A DNA stretch of 64,000 bases from Nectonema munidae (GCA_030549495.1 JAUIRK010000855.1:258001-322000); one strand, 5' to 3'. Shown: positions 22,801-33,987, counted from the stretch's first letter. The notes: generated from the letters alone by a model not told the origin. Numbers and translations are program-made.

Positions 22801-25102
22801 TATAGCTCGGGGTCTCATTTAAAAAAAATAAAACTGAAAAAATTGTCTGTTTAATCCAATCAATAAGTAAATGAGATGGATGCATTTGCTTCATTTAGTT
22901 TTGTCAATGCAACTCCAATTTCATTACTCACTTCCAATCAAGTTTCAAGCATGAAATACGCATAACTTTCAGTCATCTTTGCAACATCAGCATAGGACTG
23001 TCCCTTTTCAATCGTTATGAGACATTTCACAAAAAAGAACTTTTGCACCTCCTCAATCATTAATCAAATTAATAAACTCTTCATTAATTAAAAAGTCTTC
23101 TGGGCCAGATTACTAATCGAGATTATAAACGGGGTTTTGATAAATTGATAGTATTTTTCAAATGATGCTACATGGTGTTTTATGGCCTCCAGGACATCTT
23201 TATTGATGAAAATCTTATTTTCATCAACAAATATATTCGTAAATCTAGCAAAAATTTTCTTGTCTAAGAATGTTATAAGCTTCATTTCAAAAGTTCTCAA
23301 TTTTTTATGACAATAAAGTACTTAGCCCAAGGTTAACGGAATTCAAAGATTCAAATATATTCGGCAGGAGTTTTCGAATCATTTTCTTTGAATAATCTGA
23401 AAACAAACGAGAGTTGAAGGCACTTGCTTCAATTAAATACGCTATTTTAATGACTACATTGAGAACACTTTTCAACTCATCAGGTATGATTTTCATTATT
23501 AAGGCTTGGCGATGAATAGCGCACTGGGGCCAATTACATCTCGAGATTTTCGATTAATCAGAGTACAAAAAGTAGAAGAACAAAAATTGCTAAAGCACAG
23601 GTCAGTACACACTCCAAGTGGATGTTCTGTCTTAATGACATGTGCTGTAAAAAATTGCCCCCTTGTGAAATATTTCTCTTGCACTGGTTCTACTGCTAAG
23701 AGTTTTGTAAAACAAGTGATTTATAATTGTGCAAAAAATCAGCAAGGTTAATGTTGGGAAAAGTGTTGCACTGCGGATTACGCTTAAAAGTTTATATTAA
23801 TTTTTGTCATATTTAAAAATTATTGTGAACCGAATTTTCTTTGGCCCTACGGCCACGTAACCAAGCGTCAATTTTTGATAGCAAATCTATGGACTTTTTG
23901 CGTTGCGAGTTGTGCAATCTACGCGAAAAGATATGCGGCATTGGATAAAGAAATGAAAGAGCGTCGTACCTGCAGCACCACCTTGGACATCTTGAGCAGG
24001 GGAGAGATGTATTCGGAGACGTTCGTGTCTTTCACGAACTTGAAGAGGGCGGCGGAAGAGGCGTGACATCCCTGCGCAATTACAGCACCCAGTGGCCACT
24101 TTAGTTCCGTCAGCAGGTCCCTGCGAATCGCAATGTACTGCGTGAGGAGGGAAGAGACTGGCCCCGCGTGGAGACAGCGTCCAGAGTCACACACTAAACA
24201 AAATGGTGCCCTCGTTAGATGACTTAGAATTTTATGAATAAGACAAGATTTTACAAATCATCTTAATCGAAATATTTACACAAATTTCTTTTACAAATAA
24301 AAAGCGTTCGCAGAACAAAAAATAAATAACAACCTTTTAAATCCATCAGTGACGGGAGGTTCTTCAGCAGGCCCGCCCTCAACTAAAACTATAAAATTGG
24401 CTTAATAATATCCCTTTAGATTTATTAAACCTTTTCTAAAATCCCTGTTGTATCTTTTAATACTATTTCCATCACATTTGAATGACCCTTTCATGTCAAA
24501 AACTGTCAATCAAAATTCAACTTAGATACACTCTTGAAATTTTATAATCATATATATATATTGAAACACATAACACTTATGCATACATATTTTTCCAATA
24601 ACCATTGTTGCTTTGTAGCAAAATCAAAATAAATATTCATTCAAATTAAAAAAATATATCTTTTTTATACCAATGGTTTAACTTATTGGATCAGTTTTTG
24701 AAAAAAGAATACTTCACGGAGGCTCATCCGCCCTACCCTCATTGAGGAATCAAAAATAGCACTCCATGAATAGAAGCTTAGAATTTTCTCGGAGAATAGA
24801 AAATAGCACTTCAAGTTAGAAGGAAAGGAAATTACCTATTTTATGTACTTCGATGAAAAAGGATTTAATAAGACAAGGTAGTCCACCAAAATCAGAAAGT
24901 TCAGCGTTGAATTTTATTACGAACTCAATAGTAAATTTGGATTGAGAAAGATTTGAATATTTGATAAAGAGATATCCGTTAAAATCTATTCTTCGTTTGT
25001 CGATTTTGCCCAGTCGCTATCCCTTCTTTTGAGGGAAGATGTCTCCATGCCAGATCCCATCCCCAACTCGCTGAATAACTCACCGCACGACTTGATAAAC
25101 AT
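19681..25102 (-). CDS. PTRHD1: PTRHD1, peptidyl-tRNA hydrolase domain-containing protein (complete, 3 exons)
   Basis: The coding exons on the - strand are 25102-25084, 24193-23970 and 19851-19681. They total 414 bases, giving 137 aa; the human protein is 140 aa. The core reads LLTQYIAIRRDL, WPLGAVIAQGCHASSAAL, PLLKMSKVVLQ, then EDEAALLELAQRMKRDGID, HFIWTEFPEDM, ATKPYPKQVIKKYF. All of this follows PTRHD1 of other animals (QYLVLRKDL..WPAGALVAQACHA..KVVLE..DE..L....DH..W.EQPE......RPYPKE). The family belongs to the Pth2 fold; its activity on peptidyl-tRNA in animals is inferred by homology. The ATG at 25102 follows an in-frame TAG, and the donor GTGAGT leaves one base that fits exon 2. An out-of-frame ATG lies upstream at 25130. 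The gene is convergent with anillin. Confidence 0.9.
19870..20045 (-). other. Open segment with cysteine-containing motif beside PTRHD1 exon 3
   Basis: The - strand directly before exon 3 stays open with ITLEAVPPPGYPELDAEIV and SSCLCKKACQ. This resembles the Pro-rich plus Cys-Lys-Lys-Cys pattern seen near the C terminus of some arthropod element-encoded proteins, but the match is short. It is not in phase with the gene model and is taken as an old insertion remnant. Confidence 0.3.
20053..22386 (-). mobile_element. Tigger/pogo DNA transposon in PTRHD1 intron 2
   Basis: The ends are diverged inverted repeats: CAGTCAAACCTGTCAATAGT at 20,053 and a related inverted sequence ending near 22,386 (GGTCGCGTTGAACAGGT), each next to TA. 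A second block, GACCGCTATACG / CCGCTATACGG, repeats inside both ends. The - strand transposase begins near 21,780 with a helix-turn-helix (MSARSIAERLSFQGHRCGRT). It continues with YNTDETGLFF (first Asp), ISHVMRKC in another frame, ILMILDNAPCHPQLHL (second Asp) and LLFMPPNTTSVTQPMNQG. At least one frame change lies between the DET and DNAP boxes. It inserted in the same orientation as the host gene. Confidence 0.88.
22387..23085. other. PTRHD1 intron 2, between elements
   Basis: This is AT-rich and contains no recognised coding sequence or ends. Confidence 0.5.
23086..23760 (-). mobile_element. ZBED-type hAT transposase remnant
   Basis: On the - strand the reading LKSVLNVVIKIAYLIEASAF then NSRLFSDY matches the hAT/ZBED pattern L...V..VNFIK..ALNSRLF..LC. 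It is followed by scrambled frames and EAIKHHVASFEKYYQF. The HTEVRWLS box that should follow is not readable. It lies in PTRHD1 intron 2. No terminal repeats were assigned. Confidence 0.55.
23970..24193 (-). CDS. PTRHD1: PTRHD1 exon 2, Pth2-fold core
   Basis: The exon follows a ttttgtttag acceptor and ends CTGCAG before gtacga. It holds the conserved QYIAIRRDLL, the Trp-Pro-Gly-Ala-like WPLGAVIAQGCHA motif and the KMSKVVLQ end. A second good acceptor 56 bases downstream (cctcctcacgcag) would remove the residues before QYIA and break the join to exon 1. Confidence 0.9.
25084..25102 (-). CDS. PTRHD1: PTRHD1 exon 1 (MFIKSC plus one base)
   Basis: Only six codons and one base precede a near-consensus GTGAGT donor. 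The frame is closed upstream by TAG nine bases before the ATG, which fixes the start if transcription enters here. A tttgttag acceptor-like site just upstream could mean that a 5' UTR exon is spliced on. The homology of exon 2 does not cover these residues, so exon 1 rests on phase and splice quality. Confidence 0.65.
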
Positions 25103-25119
25103 CCAGGCCAACTAACAAA

Positions 25120-25680
25120 TTTAAGTCCATGATGATGATTAAGCATGATGATATGAGAAAAGTTAGTAAAAAAATGCAGAGTTGTTGCCTGCAGTTCTTA
25201 GTCAAAACGGACAGATTTTTTTGGTCAAACGGCAGAAGTCAAGGTGTCTAAGGCGCTGAAACAAAACAGCCCTATGCACAGGCCACTGAAAATATTGGCC
25301 TGTTGACATGAAAAAATCAACCGCTTAGAATTAGTCACAGACAATTTATGAGCACAAATGAAATGGGAAAAAATTTTGAATAAGACAAACGGACAACTTA
25401 AACTCACAATTCCGACTATAAAAATATTAGGACATTTATATGCTGTGGTGATCTACAGTTGATTGTTTTTTTACAAATTTAACTTGATGGAAAGAATTGT
25501 ACAATTTATAGATGCACAGACCAATACGACACAAAGCAGATGCTGTTCATCGAGGTGTTGTTCTGCACGTTCGTGGAATACGTAGCGAGGAGAGTGATGG
25601 TGGCGTGATCCCGTAAAGCGACAAACACTCCGAGGATAACTTCTGCAGATAAAAGTGGTTGTCAGCACAGCTTATGTGTC
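25120..25680. other. Region upstream of PTRHD1, unassigned
   Basis: Two patches of more balanced composition (about 25,225-25,320 and 25,520-25,660) are open on both strands and bordered by splice-like sites on the - strand. The second has a good acceptor, tttatctgcag. No family match was found. The region may include the PTRHD1 promoter and 5' UTR. Confidence 0.3.
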
Positions 25681-25689
25681 TCGGGATCG

Positions 25690-26620
25690 CTCTTCTAGAT
25701 CACTGATAGTCCAACTTCGCCATTATTCTGAACAAGGCCTGTGTGCAATGAAACGCACACCCCAGCCAAAACCAGTGAAACACTTTGCCACATCATTGCT
25801 TCAATGTCCATCACAACTTTTTGCACTAGTGGTGGATTAAGAAGTTGTTCCTTAAATGATCTTTATCAGACGACGGCAGTCGCTTTTGAGGTATGAAGAT
25901 ATCAGCACATAGGCCAGAGCTTTGTTTGGCTTGTCCATCAATTTCAAGTAAGGCATGAACACTAGTGATGGTAACCGGTGACAGTTAGCCGATTATTATT
26001 ACCCGGTGAAAAGACTGACTAATTCACCGTAACCGAACCCATATTCACCGGTTAACTAGTGTAATGCAATGTCCTGTATAATTATAGCATGTCTTTTTAG
26101 AAACGGCGTTGCCGAACCTTATTTTCATGTTCTGGTACTTGTAGGTATGCTCTAATAAAATTGTGTTTTATTTTTCCCCTTTTCTTGACCAATTATTTTT
26201 GTATCTTATGGACTCAAAATTTTTCAAAAATTAACAGGTTAAAAGATATGAGGCAATGAATCAACAGGTTAACGAAAATATGGTTAATTACCATCATAAT
26301 GACTGACACTGCATAATTGAACGAATGAACGTCAAACAACTTCAAAGATCAATGTACCAGATTTTTGCATTTGAAAGTAGTTCCAGCATGGCTGATAAGA
26401 CAAAGATGACATAAGGACTGTCTCCCACGCTAACATCCCCATCAATAAATCATCAAATAAACTATCAGGATCTCTTGGACCAGTGTGTTGTCGCGCCATT
26501 TTCCAAATGTTTTAAAAGTCGTGGTACAGATACCCCGGCTGTTGTTACGAGTTTGTTAATTTTTTCTTCGACTATCGCAGATGCTGACTGAAAAGCTTCA
26601 GTAGTTGCACGAGACTTTAC
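25690..26620 (-). mobile_element. Mutator-like (MULE) transposase remnant
   Basis: The - strand reads SASAIVEEKINKLVTTAGVS, then PYVIFVLSAMLELLSNAKIW. The latter corresponds to the MULE box that leads to WFVDGTFK. Further down come PYLKLMDKPNKALAYVLIS and KVVMDIEAMMWQSVSLVL, matching the MDFE-x-A block before the HFSQ motif. Stops interrupt each block. A palindromic MITE sits between the blocks. Confidence 0.65.
25957..26062. repeat. Palindromic MITE-like repeat
   Basis: The left part CACTAGTGATGGTAACCGGT and the right part CACCGGTTAACTAGTG are inverted copies, the left with a 5-base insertion. The CACTAGTG end is hAT-like. No clear target duplication was seen. It interrupts the surrounding MULE remnant. 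Confidence 0.6.
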
Positions 26621-27179
26621 CTATGCAGTAAAAGATGCCTGTAAAAGAAGGCAGATATCTGAACGGCTGTAGTCAGCAAAGAATACTCCACCGCGTCCAA
26701 TGACGCTTGCAAATTTTGATTTTTTAATTTATAAAGCAAACAATACAGTAACGCGCGTTTTATGTGACAAAAGTTTAAAAAATGTCACGAAGGGATTGTA
26801 ATAAAAACAAAAGCGTTCAAGTCTTCATCACAAACTTTCCTTTTCTAGCCATGACTCTTTATCCAATTTTAACAAGTCAGAAGATAGCATTCAATAGATC
26901 ACTTATATTTACGTGATCTAACACACCATGATTTCTCAGTATGGAAAACTCTGGTAAACACAAGCGCTGTATTATTAGTGCATTTCAGAAGTAAGAAGTC
27001 GTCCGATATCATGAAGATCATGCCAAAGCTATAAATAGTGTGACAACGTTTAAGATTTTTAATTCTACAAATCTGTTTACCCATTCGGATGAAGTTACTC
27101 AAAAGGAAAATGCAATAGATGTCTTTAGAATCAATTAATAAAGCCTCGAGGACCAATCTGTTAAACCGTACTTAAATTT

Positions 27180-29345
27180 ATCGAAAGAAGTTCTGAAAGC
27201 TTAAACTCTTTGGGTTCTAACTTCCACGTCTGCACATATTTCTAATAGAGCAGCAGAGACATGCCAACGATCATTTGAATCAATGTTTTCAGATTCTAAA
27301 ATAGCCTCTATATTTGGTGTGGCGAAAGACAAATTCAGTTACCTAACAATTTTTGGAATAGGTAAATATTTTAGCGAAAACTAAATGAAAATGAAAGTTA
27401 AAATCTCAAAAATTTTGCAGTATCTTTTGATGAAGCCTTGAATAAAGTAAGTCAGAAAACGCAAATCGATACCCATCCATGTGAGGTATGAACATCCAGA
27501 CACTCACAGGCTTATAACGAGTTATTTAACCTCAGAATTTTTATTTTCAACTAAAGCAGATCTGTTTTTCCATCTTAAAAATGGATTGGGCCCTGATGTT
27601 TGCTTAAACAGAATGATACATTTAAGCATGGATGGTCCTAATGTCACTTTTGAGTTATGATGAGTATACTGATTCTCCCAGGGTTCTTGAGATTGGAAGC
27701 TGCTCATTGCATGTTATAAATGATGCCTTGAAATCATTTATCAATGGAAGTTATTAGAGTTTTTGAGATATTCGTATTATTTATTTAACAATCGTCCAAC
27801 CAGAAAGGGAATTTTCACCAAAATAACTGCTTCTAGAGAGTCTCCCTTGAAATATTGTATAACACGCTGGACAGAAAATAGTAAAGCTGTTTCTACTGCT
27901 ATTAGAATATTACTGCTATTAGAATATTAGTACTATTAGTACTGCTATTAGAATATTAACCCTAACCTAAGAACTTTGATTAGAAAAAGTTCTCCCACAT
28001 CCACTTCTAAATTTTTACTTTCAAGTTTTAATGATGTTGCACCACCTGCTGATGATCTCATTAAAAATATGAGTGAATCTCAGCTATTCAAAAACGTGAA
28101 AATTTCTTTAGAGGGCGCCCTCTTAGAAGCAAAGCTGGGATTTTTTCTTCGCGTTGCTAAAATTCTTGAAAGTTTTTTAACCAAATTTCAAAGAAATTTC
28201 AACATGAATTGTTAGTTCGCTTTTACTTAAAATTTCAGTGCGATGAGCGCTTAGAAAGTAATTTCCCCCGTTAATTATATTCGCAATAGTATAAGCGAGC
28301 TAGAAGAACAAGGTGCAATAAATCGTGCACATGTCATGAATCATGTTAAAAAGTTGTCTAGTAGCTACATAGATTATTTAGAAGAGTGGACTGTACATTA
28401 CAATCAGGGTATAATTTAACCGGTATCGCTCCGCATTTTGCGATGCAAAATCGCAGATTTGCTATGCAATTTTCAAATGTCGCTGGCTGAGCGTGTGTGT
28501 GCGACTGTGATGATCGATCAGCTGTTCAATGCATATAGCCGTGATTATAAATAACTTTGCTAGTTGCTATTATCTGTTATTTAAATTGTTTTCACTTTTT
28601 TAAAGACATTATTTTTAGTGTTTATTTGTATGTGACAAATGGCATGGTGCACACAATACCTTGTGATTTGTGTCAAAAACATGAGACAAAGCTGAACGCA
28701 CCGAGAAATTTGAGTCCCTCTTTCATAATAGGCATCAAGAACACTCACTGCCTTGAAGAAAGACAATGTTGTCAAACATTTAAAGTCAGATATGCATGGC
28801 AAAGCTTTAAATCTTGAACACAAACCTGCGTCTAGCATAGATATTTTCAAGTCAACTCCTATTGGGAGATGTGTATCCTAAAACTAAACGAAATTTGTAA
28901 GTATTTTAAAGTCAAGAATTCACCACTGCATTGGTGAGACTATGCAAGATGAACGTGTGCAGAGCTTGTCAAAGCTGAATACTTTTCGGTGATGCTTGAT
29001 AGTGCCACTGATGTAGCACCATTGAAAAAGAGGCGATCTTTGTTTGGTTTATTGATGAACAAGGTTGTGTGCAAACTAGCTTCTTGCCATTAAAAAATGT
29101 TAGCCATGCTAATGCCGAAGGCTTAAACATGCGCTTCAAGACTCCTTCATGAGTGAAAAACTGCTACACAAAAAATAGCAACTGCTACACAATATAAATT
29201 TTTCATAGCAGTTTTTGCTGTGCAAAATTTTAAATGTAAATTTTACCCTGATTACAATGATATTGAACATTTTCATTGAGTTACATTGAAGCAAGAACTT
29301 AAATGGAATGATGTGCAAAAACCATTCGATTAAATTACTCTAAAT
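27180..29345 (+). mobile_element. Transposase-like remnant of unnamed family, split by a hAT insertion
   Basis: In shifting + frames the sequence reads VSFDEALNKVSQKTQIDTHP, MIHLSMDGPNVTFEL, ILEIGSCSLHVINDALKSF, SPLKYCITRWTENSKA and LLEAKLGFFLRVAKILESFL. After the inserted hAT it resumes with WVTLKQELKWNDVQ. This order (SFDE, SMDGPNV, IGSC.LH, PLK..TRW.EN, AKL.FF) belongs to a protein family widespread in arthropod genomes and usually annotated as uncharacterised. I cannot give its superfamily with certainty. Several stops show it is dead. Confidence 0.6.
28405..29250 (+). mobile_element. Internally deleted hAT element with perfect 8-bp target duplication
   Basis: The ends CAGGGTATAATTTAAC and GTAAATTTTACCCTG are inverted repeats, flanked on both sides by attacaat. 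Inside, the + strand gives a zinc-finger-like HTIPCDLCQKHETKLNAPRN and AEYFSVMLDSATDV, which matches the first Asp region of hAT transposases (FSVMLDSSTD). At 846 bp it is too short to encode a full transposase. It lies inside the older remnant at 27,180-29,345. Confidence 0.88.
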
Positions 29346-29584
29346 TTCCTGTATAGTAATATTCCGAAAATGACAATGTTAATGAGGTATCATTATTTAA
29401 AAAAATATATTGATAATGAAAAGTTAAATTTTGGGCATCAGCGAAAATCACGATTGAGTATATTGTGTAATGTTTTTATTTTTTATTCATATGATTTTTT
29501 TGTGGATCTATCTCTATCAAGGTAAAGTTATGTAGAAACTGCAGTCAGGGAATTTTAAAATGAAAATTTTGTAGACACTATGTA

Positions 29585-31645
29585 CAGTGTTGCCAGATCT
29601 ACGGATTTATCCGTATTTTACGCATTTTTGAGGCAAAAATTGTCTACGGATATTCTATGGACGGATTTTTGACTCGTTCGCATTTTTTTTCTACGCATTT
29701 TTGCCACTAAATTTATGAATAATTTTTTTTCCTTTATCGAAAAAAGAGCTTATTAAACTTTTCGTTGCCAGGTAGTAAGCTGTCACTATTGTTCAAGTAA
29801 AAAATCAAAAATGGCTTAATTCTCTTTGCTAGCATTTTTATTCATCATTTTTAATTTACTTTGAAAATTTTTCTAGGAATAAAATAAATTATAAACGTTG
29901 TTTAAACGGTAGTCGTATACTATACAGTGTTTGGTTTTGTTTTTTTTATCTAATTTGAACAGGATTTAAATCATGCGTGTCAAATTTTTTTAAATTTATT
30001 TAACATTTTAATCTAAACCTTTTTTTATATGTATCATTTTAGTAAATCGAGTGATTTGACTTTAAGATGTTAGATTCAGATAGTTCTGTTTTTGATACCT
30101 CTTCCCCCAAGAAAAAATCACGCCTACAAAAAAATATGAGCAATCTTATAAAAGTGAGTGGGAGAAAAAGTTAAGCTGGCTGAAAAGTGGTGGATCAGAA
30201 GGTACAACCTTTTGTAAATTATGCTCTAAAAAGCTATTGGTTGGTAAGCGTGGAATTAAAGACTTCGAAAAACATGTTAAAACTACAATCCACGTTAAAA
30301 ACGAAAAAACTGTAAGGGAAACAGAAAAAAAAGCTTTGAAGTCTTTTACTAAAGAAAAATGTGAAAATCAAGTCAACAAATCGGAGGTTATTTTTTGCAA
30401 TTGGATGGTGGAGCACAACTTATCTTTTCTTCTCGCTGATCATTTTTCGGAACTTTTACCGAAATTGTGCCCTGATTCGGAAATTGCAAAAGCACTTCAT
30501 GAAAAGCAATTATTATAGTCTAATGATGGATGAGAGTACAGATAGAGGAGATCGTAAGCATGCAGCAATTAGACTATTGCCTGAAATGCCCATCACACTA
30601 AAGTCGTTTTTAGCAAGATTTGTGAGACCCGAAGATATTTCTTCGAAGCAAGATCCAACGACCGTTTGTATGGATATGGAATTTCAGTTACCTGATGAAA
30701 CTTTTTTATAGGTTATCTAACGCGTGTTTTTTAAAAGATAATGAGGATGAAATTGACATATATGAACTGAAAGAATTCATGAGGTTATTTTGTCTTTTTT
30801 CTAGTAATATAAGAAATTATTATGTTCGAGCTGTTAATCGATTCAAAGCAAAGCTACCCTTTGGAGATCCCATTTTAGGCCATCTTCGTATTTTGGATCC
30901 AAATGAAAGAACTAAAATTACGGCTTTATCGGGCATTTTTAACATCATTTAGTTAACATCAAATTATGAAATTTATATTTTTAGTTAATGCTTTAGTAGA
31001 AAGGTTTCCGCACATTGTCCCTCTGGATAGATTGGATCAATTGAGAGACGAGTTTTTAGATTATCAATTTATGAAAATCCCCTCTGATTTGGAAAATTGT
31101 GAGGTTGACGCTTTTGGGGGAAAACTTTGCAAATTAGAAACCTTAGAACGAAAAATAAGATTCCAATTACTTTGTGAACTAATGCTAGCATTGTTAGTTT
31201 TACCTCATTCAAATGCAGACTGTGAGCGTCTTTTCAGGTATAGCTTTGAAGAAATTTTTTTCTTTTGAATAAATAATATTTTTTCTCTTCTTTAGCATTA
31301 TCAACAATATTAAAACAAATAAAAGAAATCAGCGTGATCTTTCAACAAGGGTTAGGGCTTCTGCATGTCAAAACTAACGACCCAAGTGTTCTTTATTACA
31401 ACTACGATCCGTCAGAAAGTGTCGTTAAAATTTCATCGTTCGTTACTCCAAAAGCATCACACAATTAAATATTTAAAAGTTGATTATTATTTAAATAGTT
31501 TTTAAAGTTTTTTTCAAATAAATTTAATTTTCGATCAAAAATAGTATAGAAGAACCGCCGTTCATTAAAAATATGAACTACAGAGTTCTACGGATTTTTA
31601 GGACATGTTTTACGGATTTTTGATAAATTTTGCCTGGCAACACTG
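29585..31645 (+). mobile_element. hAT element, about 2.06 kb, defective
   Basis: CAGTGTTGCCAG and CTGGCAACACTG form a 12-bp terminal inverted repeat. The next bases at both ends share CTACGGATTT-like pieces. The flanks ACTATGTA and ATTATGTA match in 7 of 8 bases with a one-base offset. The + strand encodes a finger-like FCKLCSKKLLVGKRGIKDFE, then SLMMDESTDRG (first Asp region) and a C-terminal dimerisation part, LLVLPHSNADCERLFS. The central catalytic part is short and several frame breaks are present. Confidence 0.85.
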
Positions 31646-32744
31646 CATTATGTATGAGATATTTGTATTAATTGTTTTAACTGTGTCCCCGATCTCGCAT
31701 AAAATCTAATTCGTCGTCAATGTGACCTCAGTATCATCCCAACTGTGGCTGTTTCGAAAAAGAAGACTCTATACGATCTTCTAGTAAGAGTGACAAAGGT
31801 TCTTTAATTTTTTCATCAGCTCTTTTCTAAATTGAAATTTAATAAAACTAATATGAATATAATTTTATATATGTATGCAAATAACAAACTTATACATTCA
31901 ATATTTAAATTATGATTTATGGCTTCAAAAAATTGATGACCCCTCTTATTTCTGACTAATAAAATTAAAGATAAATATATTACGTGAATAAACATCCCGC
32001 TAAAATATACAAAAAAAAATTTAACGGAATGATACCTCCGTAAGCGTTAGTTCTTTTATAAAATATTTAAATTAGAGATAAATAAAACAAATTACAGAAA
32101 AATTTCATCTTCATAAAATTACATCTTTTAAATATAAAAAATAGATTTAAGATATAATATTAATTAACAAATTAAGTCTCGATAATGAAATATTTACTTA
32201 GAATTAAATATAAATTATATTTATCAAAAAGTTCATGTGAAAAATACTACTAAATAAAGAAAATATTTTAAAGAAGGCCATTTTCATATAAAAAATTAAA
32301 AAGCCCCAAAGTCAATTATTTTAAAGATATATTTTTTTATTTTAGAGTTTGTTTTAGTAAGAATGAGTAGCAGAGCCGCAATCAGTAAATAGAATTTAAA
32401 ATGTTGTGATCCTGTGTTAAAATTAAATAAAAAATATTTTTTTAGAGCTGGTAAATTTAAAATACTCATAACAATTGTGTGAAACAATCAAAAATGGTTC
32501 ATAAATTCAAATACGAAAAAAAAAATTTGGAATGGCCTACTCTTGAGTTGTTGAATTTAATTAAGAAACGTGATTTACTTTTCTTGGTTGATTAAAATTG
32601 ACACAGTTAATTTACTTTTCTTAAATTCAAAAAATGAAAGATTATAAAATTAATTATTATTTAAAAAGAAACTATTGGGACTATTGTTAAGAAATTAAAT
32701 ACATGTATAAAATTTTGAAAAGCTATTTTTATGAAAAAATATTC

Positions 32745-32890
32745 ATGAATAAAAGCAGAAAAGAAATTTGGAAGAACATAAACAGTTGTATTAAAAAACA
32801 AGACAGGGCCTTAATTTTGAAACAAAACGGTGAAGTCATTACTGACAACTGAATTTTTGACCTAATTAAAACAACTTATGAGGAACAAAA
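32745..32890 (+). mobile_element. Fragment of a non-LTR retrotransposon linker region
   Basis: The + frame reads SRKEIWKNINSCIKKQDRAL and ILKQNGEVITDN. It parallels KVTWQKINSLIKPKDVKHDF and ILKTEEGILFDP in the LINE at 39.7 kb, the segment between endonuclease and reverse transcriptase. It is a short, diverged relative. Confidence 0.55.
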
Positions 32891-33594
32891 ATAAAAAAAA
32901 AATTTGACGATTCAATATAATTATTGTTTTTGACATAATTTTTAGTTAGGCTGTCATGAAAGTCTACATGTGAATTGGTACAATATATTTTTAGCTTGAC
33001 AAAGCTTGGGAGCGATTAATATTGCATAAAGCTTTACATAAATTACTATATAAACAAATGAGTGAAACATATTTCACTTTTATCCTTACTTGCAGAGAAT
33101 AAAGATTTGTTCCGTCAAGGTCATCAAATATTACTCCTTAGTTGCAAGAATATGACAAATTTTAGCATGTTTCTAACCTTACTATTTGTAGATATTTATT
33201 TTAATTTGTCTTTCATGAAAATTTCTATGATTTCATTTTTTTGTTTTTTCTGATTTCGGTTTCTTTCATGATAATAAATACGGAATATATCATTGCCATT
33301 TGAGTAACTATATCTTCGTATTTGTGTTAGACTTTTTTCGTGTGTATATTATAGATGAATATAACAGAGTAGTCATCCAACGAGCAAGAAGTGGTAGGAG
33401 AAGCCGCTCCACCCTCATCATTTCTCGTCTATCCCACTCCCGTCCCCATCTCAATGTAATTCCAAATGAGAAATTATTTTTATATATCTTTTATAAAAAT
33501 AGAATAATTGAAATTTTGGATTGCAAAAATAAAAAAAAGGGTTTATCAAAAGGGGGAGAGGGCGTATCAAAAAAGGGAGGGGGCTTATAAAAAG

Positions 33595-33780
33595 TGCGAG
33601 GGGGTAAATAGGCCTTTCACCCCCTCCCATCCCGCCCCAATAATTTGGAATTTTTAAAACGTGTATAGTGTATATATCATTGTTTTTGAAGTGATTTTTA
33701 GAATTAGAAAATTTTGCCTCACCCAAAGTGAAAAATATTAACCCCTCCCCCAGACAAAATTTTTTTGAGGATGTGTGAAG
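33595..33780 (+). repeat. Diverged relative of the adjacent hAT MITE
   Basis: Its internal order (CCTTTCAC.CCC, GTGTATATATCAT, TTTTGCCTCA, TTTTTTGAGGATGTG) follows that of the MITE at 33,792 base for base in places. Its outer ends are degraded. The two lie head to tail. Confidence 0.55.
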
Positions 33781-33791
33781 CTGGTTTGTAT

Positions 33792-33987
33792 CAGTGGCGC
33801 AAATCAGGGGAGGGGTGGATGTGAAAAAGTCTTTCACTCACCCAATAAATAAGAATTTTTAAAAACTTTTGTGTATATATCATCCTTTTTAATGAGTTTT
33901 AAAAATTATATGAGTTTTGTCCCTCAAAATGAATATTATACACCTCCCCTGACTTCTCTCCAAAATTTTGAGGATATGCGCCCCTGG
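33792..33987. mobile_element. 196-bp hAT MITE with 8-bp target duplication
   Basis: The ends CAGTGGCGCA and TGCGCCCCTG form a 10-bp inverted repeat with one mismatch. Perfect duplicates of gtttgtat flank it at 33,784-33,791 and 33,988-33,995. It has no coding capacity. Confidence 0.88.

Larger units (their letters stand above)
31646..33785. other. Very AT-rich stretch with a LINE scrap
   Basis: Nothing gene-like was found except a retrotransposon fragment at about 32,745-32,890 and a diverged MITE-like copy at about 33,595-33,780. Confidence 0.5.

Noticed and set aside
25225-25407. Hydrophobic run with SALDTLTS resembling MATE transporters
   Set aside because: The resemblance covers only a few residues and no neighbouring exons carry other MATE motifs.
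27940-27980. Telomere-like TTAACCCTAACC, also near 61,177 and 16,370
   Set aside because: Only one or two hexamer units each, within ordinary sequence; too short to mean anything.
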